A stretch of DNA of 64,000 nt. It comes from an uncultured Clostridia bacterium. GTDB lineage: Bacteria > Bacillota > Clostridia > Oscillospirales > Acutalibacteraceae. The translations under genes were made by a program, and so were the position numbers. Below the pieces are notes generated by a model. That model did not search any database, was not told the origin of the DNA, and was given only the letters and a program-made list of their open reading frames with translations. The stretch spans positions 45,550-109,549 of the forward strand of contig CAMJMQ010000006.1 in the NCBI GenBank assembly GCA_946407065.1, in the 5' to 3' direction. Shown here piece after piece: positions 50,303 to 58,563 of the stretch (position 1 is its first letter; each line of letters opens with the position of its first letter).

Positions 50303-50325
50303 GGGGCGTGCAAACGTCCCTTTTT
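50303..50325 (+). terminator. Attenuator-like terminator behind the leader peptide
   Basis: GGGGCGT / ACGTCCC stem (one G-U), GCAA loop, T5 run; 22 nt after the leader stop codon and 20 nt before the next gene. TTGAA-GTAG-TTCAA upstream gives a second hairpin. Confidence 0.7.
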
Positions 50326-50344
50326 CTATATTTGGAGTTTTATT

Positions 50345-51118
50345 ATGTGCGAAATCTACGGTTTCTCGGGTCATCGGGAAAAAGAATTGAATAGCGATCT
50401 GCGGGAGTTTTATTCCCACGCCTGTGATCATCCGAACGGCTGGGGGCTCGCCTTGCTCGATCAGAGTGTTTCCGAGATCACGCGCGAGGTATGCCGCGCC
50501 GATCGCAGTACGCTTCTGAGCGAACGGCTCAGTCTCCCAGTTACCGCAAAAACCGCGCTGGCACATATCCGCCTTGCGACCGTCGGCAACGAGGATTATG
50601 ACAACTGCCATCCCTTTACCGCTGTCGATGATAGCGGCAGGAGCTGGACGCTGATCCATAACGGCACGATATTTGAGAGCGATAAGCTGAACAGATATGT
50701 ATTTCGCCAAAAGGGCGAGACCGACAGCGAGAGGATCTTGCTCTACCTTGTCGATCGGATCAATGAGGCGACTGCAAAGGCTAAAAAAGAATTGAACGCG
50801 GAGGAACGCTTTGCGATCCTAAACGACATTGTCAGTAACAGCTCATCGAAAAACAAGCTGAATCTGCTGATATACGACGGTGAGCTTCTCTACTCTCATA
50901 CGAACTTCAAGGATTCTTTGTATGAGCGCAAGGATGGTGATGGGGTGACGATCTCAACCCGTCCTCTGACTAAAAGCGGCTGGCGTCCTGTTCCGTTTAC
51001 CACGCTGATCGCCTATCATGAGGGCGAGCGTGTCTTTACCGGCGCCGATCATCATCACGAATACATCTTTGATCCGTCAAGCTACAAACCCTTATACCTT
51101 GCATATTCCGGACTGTGA
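50345..51118 (+). CDS. Class II glutamine amidotransferase-like hydrolase (EgtC/YafJ type)
   Basis: A 257-residue N-terminal-nucleophile amidohydrolase. Cys2 (MCEIYGFSG) becomes the nucleophile after Met removal. HPNGWGLALL (about 30-39), ALAHIRLATVG (about 75-85), NCHPF and LIHNGTIFESD are the class II signatures. As a stand-alone domain it resembles EgtC, which removes a gamma-glutamyl group in ergothioneine synthesis, and YafJ. It is first in a run with two glutamate-cysteine-ligase-like genes. Cleavage of a gamma-Glu amide is therefore the likely reaction; the substrate is unknown. Confidence 0.85.
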   Translation: MCEIYGFSGHREKELNSDLREFYSHACDHPNGWGLALLDQSVSEITREVCRADRSTLLSERLSLPVTAKTALAHIRLATVGNEDYDNCHPFTAVDDSGRSWTLIHNGTIFESDKLNRYVFRQKGETDSERILLYLVDRINEATAKAKKELNAEERFAILNDIVSNSSSKNKLNLLIYDGELLYSHTNFKDSLYERKDGDGVTISTRPLTKSGWRPVPFTTLIAYHEGERVFTGADHHHEYIFDPSSYKPLYLAYSGL

Positions 51119-51149
51119 TCCCCTCATTCTACGATAAGGAAGGATAAAT

Positions 51150-52526
51150 ATGAAAAACAACGCAAAGGAACTGATCCGTCGGCGGTTTATCGAACCGACA
51201 ACGTCGCCGAGGACGAATTATATCGGCATTGAGGTCGAGATGCCCGTCGTATCCCTGAAGGGAGAGAAAACCGATCAAAGCGTCAGCGCCGCCGCGCTGA
51301 AGGACGCGGCGCGGCGCTTCGGCTTTACCGAAACCAAGCATGATGCTTTCGGCGTATGCCATGAGGCGGTATGCGAGGAGACAGGCGACGTGTTCTCCTT
51401 CGACTGCTCCTACAACAATTTTGAGATATCACTTGGAAAGGTGCGGACCTTGCACGAGGCGCAGGCGCGCTTTACGGATTACGTCAGCTATATCAATACG
51501 TTTCTGAGAGCGCGCGGTCACCTGCTGACGGGCATGGGGATCAATCCGTTTTATCGGAAGAATGATACAGACTTTGTTCCCTCTCCTCGGTATCAGATGC
51601 TCGAGGGCTATTTGCGGAAAAGCCGCGAGTGGGAGCGCGACGGCGGATTCCATCCCTATACGGCGTATCCTACCTTTTCGAGCGCGTCACAGGTTCAGTT
51701 GGACGTGACCGAGGATCAGCTGTGCGAAGTGATCGAGGCTTTCTCTCTTGTTGAACCCATCAAGGCGCTGTTGTTCGCCAATTCGTACCTGCCTGATGAA
51801 CCTGATTTATACTGTGTCAGAGATATGCTGTGGGAACGCTCCACACACGGCGTCAATCCCAAGAACCTCGGCTTCTTTGAACCGCTCCCTCATACAAATG
51901 ACGAGGTGATCGACTACCTGTCGGGAGTCAGTCTTTTCTGCGTCGAGAGAGAGGATAAATACCTGTATTTCTATCCGATACCGTTTGAGGAATACCTTGA
52001 GCGGGAGTACATCGAGGGCGAGTATTTTAACGGTGAAAAATATGTGAAGGTCAAATTCAAGCCCTCGCCCGGGGATATCCGGACGCTGCGCACCTACAAG
52101 CAGATCGACCTGACCGCCCGCGGTACGCTGGAGTTCCGCTCCGCCTGTACCCAGCCGCTGCGGGACGCAATGACCGTCGCGGCGTTCCATCTCGGTCTGA
52201 TGAGCCAAACCAAAGCGCTGACGGAGCTTCTGAGAAATGACCGTTATCTGTATCAAGGCGGCGAATCACCGTACACCTTGAGGAAGCGCTTCAATCGGAG
52301 AGACGCTTTATCGCAGGAGGAACAGTCACACCTGCGTGAGCTGACGACAGTCGTTTTGCTGCTCGCGCAGAAGGGACTTCATGAGAGAGGGTTTTCCGAA
52401 AAAAGGTATCTCGAACCGCTGTTCCGACGCGCGGCAGAGTTGACTTCTCCCGCAAAAGAAATGATACAACAGCTCGAAAAGGGCGCAGATATCCATACCG
52501 TTATCGAGCAATACGCAAAGCTGTAG
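51150..52526 (+). CDS. Glutamate-cysteine ligase-like carboxylate-amine ligase
   Basis: A 458-residue protein of the glutamine-synthetase-like ligase superfamily. YIGIEVEMPVV (about 24-34) has the metal-binding Glu pair, FSFDCSYNNFEISLG a second Glu, SASQVQLDV the substrate strand and GTLEFRSACTQPLRDAM (about 328-344) the conserved Arg. The overall pattern is that of the GCS2/EgtA-type gamma-glutamylcysteine synthetases, but it is not an ordinary gshA. It follows the amidotransferase after 31 bp and precedes the second ligase by 8 bp: one operon. The amine acceptor (cysteine or another) is not predictable. Confidence 0.8.
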   Translation: MKNNAKELIRRRFIEPTTSPRTNYIGIEVEMPVVSLKGEKTDQSVSAAALKDAARRFGFTETKHDAFGVCHEAVCEETGDVFSFDCSYNNFEISLGKVRTLHEAQARFTDYVSYINTFLRARGHLLTGMGINPFYRKNDTDFVPSPRYQMLEGYLRKSREWERDGGFHPYTAYPTFSSASQVQLDVTEDQLCEVIEAFSLVEPIKALLFANSYLPDEPDLYCVRDMLWERSTHGVNPKNLGFFEPLPHTNDEVIDYLSGVSLFCVEREDKYLYFYPIPFEEYLEREYIEGEYFNGEKYVKVKFKPSPGDIRTLRTYKQIDLTARGTLEFRSACTQPLRDAMTVAAFHLGLMSQTKALTELLRNDRYLYQGGESPYTLRKRFNRRDALSQEEQSHLRELTTVVLLLAQKGLHERGFSEKRYLEPLFRRAAELTSPAKEMIQQLEKGADIHTVIEQYAKL

Positions 52527-52534
52527 GTGACGTT

Positions 52535-53761
52535 ATGAAAAGACAAATCACTGCGCCCGACGGGAAACTCCTCACGGGAGAATTCGGACTCGAGCGCGAG
52601 ACCCTGCGCGTGACCGGGGACGGTCATATGGCACATACGCCGCATCCCTTTCCGAATGATCCCAACATCGTCAAGGATTTCTGTGAAAATCAGACCGAGA
52701 TCAACACAGGCGTGCATACTTCTGCACAAGCCGTGATCGATGAGCTTGCCGTACATACGCAAAGGCTGAACACGATACTCGAAGAACGCAGAGAAAGGCT
52801 TTGGCTGTACTCCAACCCGCCACGCATCAAAAACGCCGACGATATCCCTGTCGCCATATACGAAGGAGATCAAAGCTCAAAGCACAGCTATCGGCTGTAT
52901 CTCGCCGAAAAATACGGCAAATACAAGATGACCCTGTCAGGGATCCATGTCAACTATTCGCTGTCGGAGGAGCTGCTCCGACAGAGCTTTGACGCGTCCT
53001 CATCCGACGATTTCACCGCCCATAAAAACGAGGTATATCTGCGCTTGGCAGAAAGCCTGACCGCATACGGCTGGGTCATCAACCTTCTGCTGTCCGCTTC
53101 GCCTGTATGCGATGGCTCGTACTTCTCGCCCGAAAGGATCGGAGAGCCTGTTTTGACGCGCTACGCGTCCTTGCGTTGCGGCGAGGAGGGCTATTGGAAC
53201 AGCTTCACACCACACCTGTCCTATGATTCCGTCCTCTCCTACGCATTGAGTATACAGCGCTATATCGACAGCGGCGCGCTGGCAGGTGTAGGAGAGCTGT
53301 ACTACCCGATCCGATTAAAGCCGCGCGGCGCCAATCGCCTGAATACTCTTGTCCAAAACGGAGTGAACCATATCGAGATCCGCAACGTGGATATCAATCC
53401 GTTCGCGCCGCAGGGGATCGACAGCCGTGATCTGCAATTCATTGAGCTGTTGATCCTGTATCTTGTGTCTGCGCCAAGCAAACAGCCGCAGGAGCTCGCC
53501 GTGCAGAACTATAAAAATGCCGCTCTGTTCGATATTGATAAAGCGCAGATCACGTTGCCCGACGGCGCGGCGCTATCCGCACGGGAGGCGGGACTTCATC
53601 TTCTCAAAAGAATGAGAGCGTTTTATGTGCGCGGTCAATATGTCGCAGCCTATTCCGTGAGCGATATACTGGATTATCAGGTAAATAAACTGACCGTAAA
53701 GGGCGCACGCTATGCCGAAAGGATCGCCGAGCGAATGGATAAAATATCATTACTGTTTTGA
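52535..53761 (+). CDS. Glutamate-cysteine ligase (GshA-like)
   Basis: A 408-residue ligase. FGLERETLRVTGDGHMAHTPHPF (about 17-39) is the metal-binding start of gamma-glutamylcysteine synthetases like those fused in GshAB. CENQTEINTGVH, LSGIHVNYSLSEEL (about 137-150) and NGVNHIEIRNVDINPF (about 271-286) are further active-site blocks. It probably forms gamma-Glu-Cys from Glu, Cys and ATP. It is last in the three-gene run. No glutathione synthetase follows, so the end product may be gamma-Glu-Cys or a modified form of it. Confidence 0.85.
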   Translation: MKRQITAPDGKLLTGEFGLERETLRVTGDGHMAHTPHPFPNDPNIVKDFCENQTEINTGVHTSAQAVIDELAVHTQRLNTILEERRERLWLYSNPPRIKNADDIPVAIYEGDQSSKHSYRLYLAEKYGKYKMTLSGIHVNYSLSEELLRQSFDASSSDDFTAHKNEVYLRLAESLTAYGWVINLLLSASPVCDGSYFSPERIGEPVLTRYASLRCGEEGYWNSFTPHLSYDSVLSYALSIQRYIDSGALAGVGELYYPIRLKPRGANRLNTLVQNGVNHIEIRNVDINPFAPQGIDSRDLQFIELLILYLVSAPSKQPQELAVQNYKNAALFDIDKAQITLPDGAALSAREAGLHLLKRMRAFYVRGQYVAAYSVSDILDYQVNKLTVKGARYAERIAERMDKISLLF

Positions 53762-53762
53762 C

Positions 53763-53791
53763 TTGCAACCAAATCGCAATTGGCATATAAT
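53763..53791 (+). promoter_or_regulatory. Promoter of the PatB-like gene
   Basis: TTGCAA 53763-53768, 17-bp spacer, TATAAT 53786-53791, so the lyase can be expressed apart from the upstream operon. Confidence 0.65.
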
Positions 53792-53826
53792 CATGTTAAG
53801 ATGTAAGACAACAGGAGAACCATACC

Positions 53827-55038
53827 ATGAAATACGATTTTACCACCATGCCCGATCGTGGCGGAAAGGACGCGCTGGCGGTCGACGCGATCGGCGCGAA
53901 CGTCAGTTGGGGCACAGCGCCGACCGCGCCGAAGGCGGGCTTCTCCAAGATCCCGATGTGGGTGGCGGATATGAATTTTGCGACCGTGCCGACGATCCCG
54001 CAGAAGATCATCCAAAGGGCTGAGCATCCCTTATACGGTTACTATATCCCGACCGACGAATACTACGACTCCATCATCCGCTGGCATGAACTGCGCAACG
54101 GCGTGAGCGGCTTGTACAAGAGGGATATCGGATACGAGAACGGCGTACTCGGTTGTGTCAGCTCAGCGATCCAAGCGTTTACCGCTCCGGGAGAAAAGGT
54201 GCTCCTTCACAGCCCGACCTATATCGGCTTTACCCATGTACTGGAGGATACCGGCAGAGTCGCAGAGCTCAGCCCGTTGAAAAAGGATACGAACGGTATA
54301 TGGCGCATGGACTATGAGGATATGGACAGGCGCCTGAGGAAGAATCATATCCATCTTGCGGTATTTTGCAGTCCGCACAATCCCTGCGGCCGCGTCTGGG
54401 CAAGGGACGAGCTTGAACAAGCGATGGAGATATTCCGCAAAAACGACTGCGTCGTGATCTCTGACGAGATATGGTCGGATATCCTGCTCAACGGACACAA
54501 ACATATCCCGACGCAAAGTATCTCCGATGATGCAAAGAAACGGACGATCGCCGTCTACGCTCCCAGCAAGACCTTTAACCTCGCGGGGCTGATCGGCAGC
54601 TATCACATCGTCTACGACAGCTATCTGCGCGACAGAATAATGCGGCAGTCAGCAATGAGCCACTATAACGCGATGAATGTCCTGTCCATGCACGCGCTGA
54701 TCGGAGCGTATCAGCCCGAGGGGCATACTTGGGTAGACGAACTGTGTCGGGTGCTGTCCGACAACGTCAACTTCGCGGTCGATTTTATCCGTGACAACTT
54801 CGATGGCATAGAAGTATCGAAGCCCGAGGGGACTTATATGCTGTTTTTGCACTGTGAAGCCTACTGCAAGGCGCACGGAATAACGATCAACGATTTGATC
54901 AAAAAGGGCTGGGACATCGGTGTTGCGTGGCAGCAGGGCGCTCCTTTCCATGACCCTTGGGGAATCCGTATGAACCTCGCGCTGCCGCATACTGTTGTCA
55001 AGGAAGCGATGACACGGTTGAAGCAGTATGTATTTTAG
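53827..55038 (+). CDS. PLP-dependent C-S lyase (PatB/MalY-type cystathionine beta-lyase)
   Basis: A 403-residue fold-type I PLP enzyme. MPMWVADMNFAT-like KIPMWVADMNF (about 40-50) is the family entry motif, FCSPHNPCGRVW holds the PLP-contacting Asn, VISDEIWSDILL the Asp and YAPSKTFNLAGL (about 241-252) the Schiff-base Lys. PatB/MalY enzymes cleave cystathionine or other Cys S-conjugates to pyruvate, ammonia and a thiol. EgtE of ergothioneine synthesis does the analogous step. GGAG precedes the ATG. It sits 65 bp after the GshA-like gene with its own promoter. Confidence 0.9.
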   Translation: MKYDFTTMPDRGGKDALAVDAIGANVSWGTAPTAPKAGFSKIPMWVADMNFATVPTIPQKIIQRAEHPLYGYYIPTDEYYDSIIRWHELRNGVSGLYKRDIGYENGVLGCVSSAIQAFTAPGEKVLLHSPTYIGFTHVLEDTGRVAELSPLKKDTNGIWRMDYEDMDRRLRKNHIHLAVFCSPHNPCGRVWARDELEQAMEIFRKNDCVVISDEIWSDILLNGHKHIPTQSISDDAKKRTIAVYAPSKTFNLAGLIGSYHIVYDSYLRDRIMRQSAMSHYNAMNVLSMHALIGAYQPEGHTWVDELCRVLSDNVNFAVDFIRDNFDGIEVSKPEGTYMLFLHCEAYCKAHGITINDLIKKGWDIGVAWQQGAPFHDPWGIRMNLALPHTVVKEAMTRLKQYVF

Positions 55039-55115
55039 TACACAAAGCGCTGAGAGACAGACTGCGCTGTTTTGAGAAGATTACGTATTGATGTATATTA
55101 TATAGCTAAGATTCA

Positions 55116-55157
55116 AAAAGGCACTGTTGTAAAACACACTTTACGACAGTGCCTTTT
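55116..55157 (+). terminator. Terminator after the PatB-like gene
   Basis: Long stem AAAAGGCACTGTTGTAAA / TTTACGACAGTGCCTTTT (one mismatch) with an ACACAC loop; T-run on either strand. Confidence 0.85.
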
Positions 55158-55204
55158 CAATAGTGGGTAATTGAATTATATCTATATATGATTCCTGCTG
55201 ATCA

Positions 55205-55286
55205 TAAAAAGCCTGACAACAAAAGCAACTCGGAAGGGACTTTGTGACAAGGCACAAAGTCGGACTCATGCTTTTGCTGTCAGGCT
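55205..55286 (-). ncRNA. Nested double hairpin downstream of pyrG
   Basis: Outer stem AGCCTGACA...CAAAAGCA / TGCTTTTG...TGTCAGGCT and inner stem GACTTTGTG / CACAAAGTC, with unpaired purine-rich stretches between. On the minus strand it ends in TTTTTA, so it at least terminates pyrG. The elaborate shape suggests a conserved structured RNA or a repeat. Confidence 0.55.
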
Positions 55287-55341
55287 GAACGGAATACGGC
55301 CGGAGAGTTAACGGCCGCCGTACCGAAGTACGCGTATGATT

Positions 55342-56994
55342 TTAGCCCAATGCCGCTTTGATAAAGGCTGAGAACAGCGGATGCGGCTTGTTGGGGCGTG
55401 ATTTGAACTCTGGGTGATACTGTACGCCGACATAGAACGGTCTGTCGCTGAGCTCGACCGTTTCGACCAGTCTGCCGTCGGGAGATAAACCCGACAGTAC
55501 CAGTCCCGCATTTTGCAGCGCGTCACGATACTCGTTGTTGAACTCGTAGCGATGGCGGTGGCGCTCGGAGATGACAGGTTCCTCATTGTTCGTTTGTGAG
55601 ATTGCCGCGGTCGCAGGCTCCCTCGCAATGACCGCGTTACCAAAATATGCTCTGTACATGGTCGTGTTTTCCTGCACGATGCACGGATACGCGCCGAGGC
55701 GCAGGGTGCCGCCCTTGTCGATCTCATCGTTCTGTCCGGGCATAAAGTCGATCACCTTGGGAACATTCTGAGCGAACTCTCCGGAGTTCGCTTTTTTGAT
55801 GCCCGCGACATTTCTTGCGTATTCGATGACCGCGATCTGCATACCCAGACAAATGCCGAAGTACGGCATTTCATGCTCTCTTGCGTACTGCGCGGCGATG
55901 ATCATGCCCTCGATCCCGCGCTGACCGAAGCCACCCGGGACGATGATGCCGTCAGTCTCGCCGAGGATATGATCGACGTTCTCCGCAGTGATACTTTCCG
56001 CGTCGATCCACTTGATCTCAACCGACGCGCCCTGATAGTAGCCCGCATGACGGAGTGCTTCGGCTACGCTGAGATAAGCGTCGTGCAGCTCCACATACTT
56101 GCCCACCAGACCGATCTTGACTACCCTTTCACGCGTCTTGATACGATCGACCATGTGCTCCCAGTCGCTCAGATCGGGCTTGTGGGATTTCAGATTCAGC
56201 TCGCGGCATACGATATCGGAGAGGTGCGCCTTCTCGAGCATCAAGGGCGCTTCATACAGCACGGGCAGGGTGAGATTCTCGATCACGCAGTCAGGCCATA
56301 CGTTGCAGAAGCCTGCGATCTTATCGAAAATTCCCTTGTCGGTGATCGGCTCATCGGTACGCAGGATGATGATATCGGGCGATACGCCGAAGCCCTGTAA
56401 TTCCTTCACAGAGTGCTGGGTGGGCTTGCTCTTATGCTCGCCTGACGCTTTGAGATACGGCACGAGGGTCACATGGATATACAGGCGGTTGTCCTCGCCT
56501 ACCTCGTGACCGACCTGTCGGATCGCCTCGATGAAGGGCTGGCTCTCGATATCGCCGATCGTGCCGCCGATCTCGGTGATGACGACGTCCGCATCAGTCT
56601 TTTTGCCTACGCTGTAGATGAAGCGCTTGATCTCGTCCGTGATATGCGGAATCACCTGTACCGTTTTGCCGAGATACTCGCCGTGACGCTCCTTGTTGAG
56701 TACGTTTGAGTAAACCTTGCCTGTAGTGAGGTTACTGTATTTGTTCAGATTCTCATCAATAAACCGCTCATAATGACCGAGATCGAGGTCGGTCTCGGCG
56801 CCATCCTCGGTCACATACACTTCGCCGTGCTGATAAGGACTCATAGTGCCGGGATCGACGTTGATATACGGGTCGAGCTTCTGGGCGGCGACCTTCAAGC
56901 CGCGCGCTTTCAGCAGTCTGCCGAGTGAGGCGGCGGTGATGCCCTTGCCCAGTCCCGACACAACGCCTCCGGTTACAAATATATATTTTGTCAT
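55342..56994 (-). CDS. pyrG: CTP synthase with an in-frame repeat insertion
   Basis: Makes CTP from UTP with glutamine and ATP (EC 6.3.4.2). The amidoligase domain starts [20 protein letters not shown]; the start at 56994 has GGAAGG upstream. The glutamine amidotransferase domain has FGICLGMQ (catalytic Cys) and YHPEF (His). The 550-residue length exceeds the usual ~535. Between MYRAYF and [14 protein letters not shown], where Bacillus PyrG as recalled has about three residues, this protein has about 22 ([20 protein letters not shown] plus EP). The DNA for it (55597-55633) is a palindromic repeat also found between genes. The rest of the enzyme looks intact. Confidence 0.95.
   Translation of the reverse strand: MTKYIFVTGGVVSGLGKGITAASLGRLLKARGLKVAAQKLDPYINVDPGTMSPYQHGEVYVTEDGAETDLDLGHYERFIDENLNKYSNLTTGKVYSNVLNKERHGEYLGKTVQVIPHITDEIKRFIYSVGKKTDADVVITEIGGTIGDIESQPFIEAIRQVGHEVGEDNRLYIHVTLVPYLKASGEHKSKPTQHSVKELQGFGVSPDIIILRTDEPITDKGIFDKIAGFCNVWPDCVIENLTLPVLYEAPLMLEKAHLSDIVCRELNLKSHKPDLSDWEHMVDRIKTRERVVKIGLVGKYVELHDAYLSVAEALRHAGYYQGASVEIKWIDAESITAENVDHILGETDGIIVPGGFGQRGIEGMIIAAQYAREHEMPYFGICLGMQIAVIEYARNVAGIKKANSGEFAQNVPKVIDFMPGQNDEIDKGGTLRLGAYPCIVQENTTMYRAYFGNAVIAREPATAAISQTNNEEPVISERHRHRYEFNNEYRDALQNAGLVLSGLSPDGRLVETVELSDRPFYVGVQYHPEFKSRPNKPHPLFSAFIKAALG
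55597..55633 (-). repeat. Palindromic repeat inside the pyrG coding region
   Basis: Plus strand reads TGAGATTGCCGC... ending CCTCGCAATGAC. The ends match the intergenic units at 28163-28371 and 30076-30120. It stays in frame and encodes about 13 residues at roughly PyrG position 454-466. Confidence 0.8.
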
Positions 56995-57065
56995 AATAAT
57001 ACCTTCCTTGTTATTTGACAACCCTCAGTCGCTTTGCGACAGCTCCCTTAGGAAAGGGAGCCTGA

Positions 57066-58550
57066 TTATAGGTTGGTATATCCCATCAGGCTTTTATCCA
57101 CCTCACGGGCACAATCCCTGCCCTCGCGAATCGCCCATACCACCAGCGACTGACCGCGGTGCATATCGCCTGCTGTAAACACCCTGTCAACAGAGGTCTG
57201 ATGACTGCCTGTTTCTGTCTGCACATTCGTTCTGCTGTCGAGAGCCACGCCGAACGCCTCGGTGATATAGCTCTCACTGCCCAAAAAGCCTGCCGCGATC
57301 AACAGCAGATCGACGTCTACCGTGTATTCACTATCATCAATAGGCACCATTTTCAGCCGTCCGGTCGCTTCATCCTTCTCGGCGTTCAGCTTCACAAGCA
57401 CCGCCTGTTTCAGCTTTCCGCTCTCATCGCTGATCAGCTTTTTCACGGTCGTCTGGTAAACTCTGGGATCGCTTCCGTAAACTGCGGCGGCTTCCTCCTG
57501 ACCGTAATCTGTCTTACAGACGCGCGGCCATTCCGGCCACGGATTGTCCTCTGTGCGAGCGTCGGGGAGCTTCGGCATCATCTCGAGCTGAATGACGCTT
57601 TTCGCGCCGTGACGAACACAGGTGCCGACGCAGTCGTTGCCGGTATCACCGCCTCCGACGATCAGGACGTTCTTGTCCTTTGCGGAGATATACGTATCTT
57701 CCTGCAAGCCGTTGTCGAGCAGTGCCTTGGTGGTGGATTTCAAAAAGTCGACCGCAAAGTATACGCCGTCCGCTTCTCGTCCTTCGACCGCGATATCGCG
57801 CGGATGAGATGCGCCGCACGCGAGGATCACATGGTCATACTCGGCGAGCAGTTCTTCGGCAGATACATCGACGCCGACATTGACATTTGTTTTGAATGTA
57901 ACTCCCTCGGCTTTCATCACGTTGATCTTGCGCTCGATGATGTGCTTTTCGAGCTTCATGTTCGGGATGCCGTACATCAGCAGTCCGCCGACACGATCGC
58001 TCCGCTCATACACCGTGACAGAATGACCGCGGCGGTTGAGCTGATCGGTGGCGGCAAGTCCCGAGGGGCCGGAGCCGATGACGGCGATCTTTTTCCCTGT
58101 CCGCTGTTTCGGCGGCATTGGCTCTGCCCAGCCTTCTTGATATGCCGTTTCGATGATATCATATTCATTGGCGCGAACCGTGACAGGATCGCCGTTTGCG
58201 CCGCAGGTACACGCCTTTTCGCATAATGCGGGACACACGCGTGAGGTGAACTCGGGAAAGCTGTTGGTCATTTTCAGCCGATGGTATGCCTGTTTCCAAG
58301 CGCCGAGGCTGACAAGATTGTTCCATTCGGGGATCAAGTTGTTCAGCGGACAGCCCGACACCATCCCGCTGATCGGCAAGCCTGCCTGACAAAACGGAAC
58401 GCCGCAGTGCATACAACGCTCGCCCTGACACTTGCGATCCGCTTCACTGATCGGGGTGTGGAATTCGTTATAGTTTTTGATGCGTTCTTCCACAGTCGAC
58501 GCGGGATTATCCTGTCGTGTATATTCCATAAATCCGTTGGGATTTCCCAT
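57066..58550 (-). CDS. gltD: Glutamate synthase (NADPH) small subunit
   Basis: FAD flavoprotein passing electrons from NADPH to the large subunit (EC 1.4.1.13). The 494-residue length fits. CQGERCMHCGVPFCQ...GCPLNN and RVCPALCEKACTCG hold the N-terminal Cys clusters for the 4Fe-4S centres. GKKIAVIGSGPSGLAATDQL (about 147-166) is the FAD loop, VLIVGGGDTGNDCVGT the NADPH loop and FTAGDMHRGQSLVVWAIREG the C-terminal FAD contact. GGAGGAG precedes the ATG. It is 13 bp after gltB, so one operon. Confidence 0.96.
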   Translation of the reverse strand: MGNPNGFMEYTRQDNPASTVEERIKNYNEFHTPISEADRKCQGERCMHCGVPFCQAGLPISGMVSGCPLNNLIPEWNNLVSLGAWKQAYHRLKMTNSFPEFTSRVCPALCEKACTCGANGDPVTVRANEYDIIETAYQEGWAEPMPPKQRTGKKIAVIGSGPSGLAATDQLNRRGHSVTVYERSDRVGGLLMYGIPNMKLEKHIIERKINVMKAEGVTFKTNVNVGVDVSAEELLAEYDHVILACGASHPRDIAVEGREADGVYFAVDFLKSTTKALLDNGLQEDTYISAKDKNVLIVGGGDTGNDCVGTCVRHGAKSVIQLEMMPKLPDARTEDNPWPEWPRVCKTDYGQEEAAAVYGSDPRVYQTTVKKLISDESGKLKQAVLVKLNAEKDEATGRLKMVPIDDSEYTVDVDLLLIAAGFLGSESYITEAFGVALDSRTNVQTETGSHQTSVDRVFTAGDMHRGQSLVVWAIREGRDCAREVDKSLMGYTNL

Positions 58551-58563
58551 ACTGCACTCCTCC

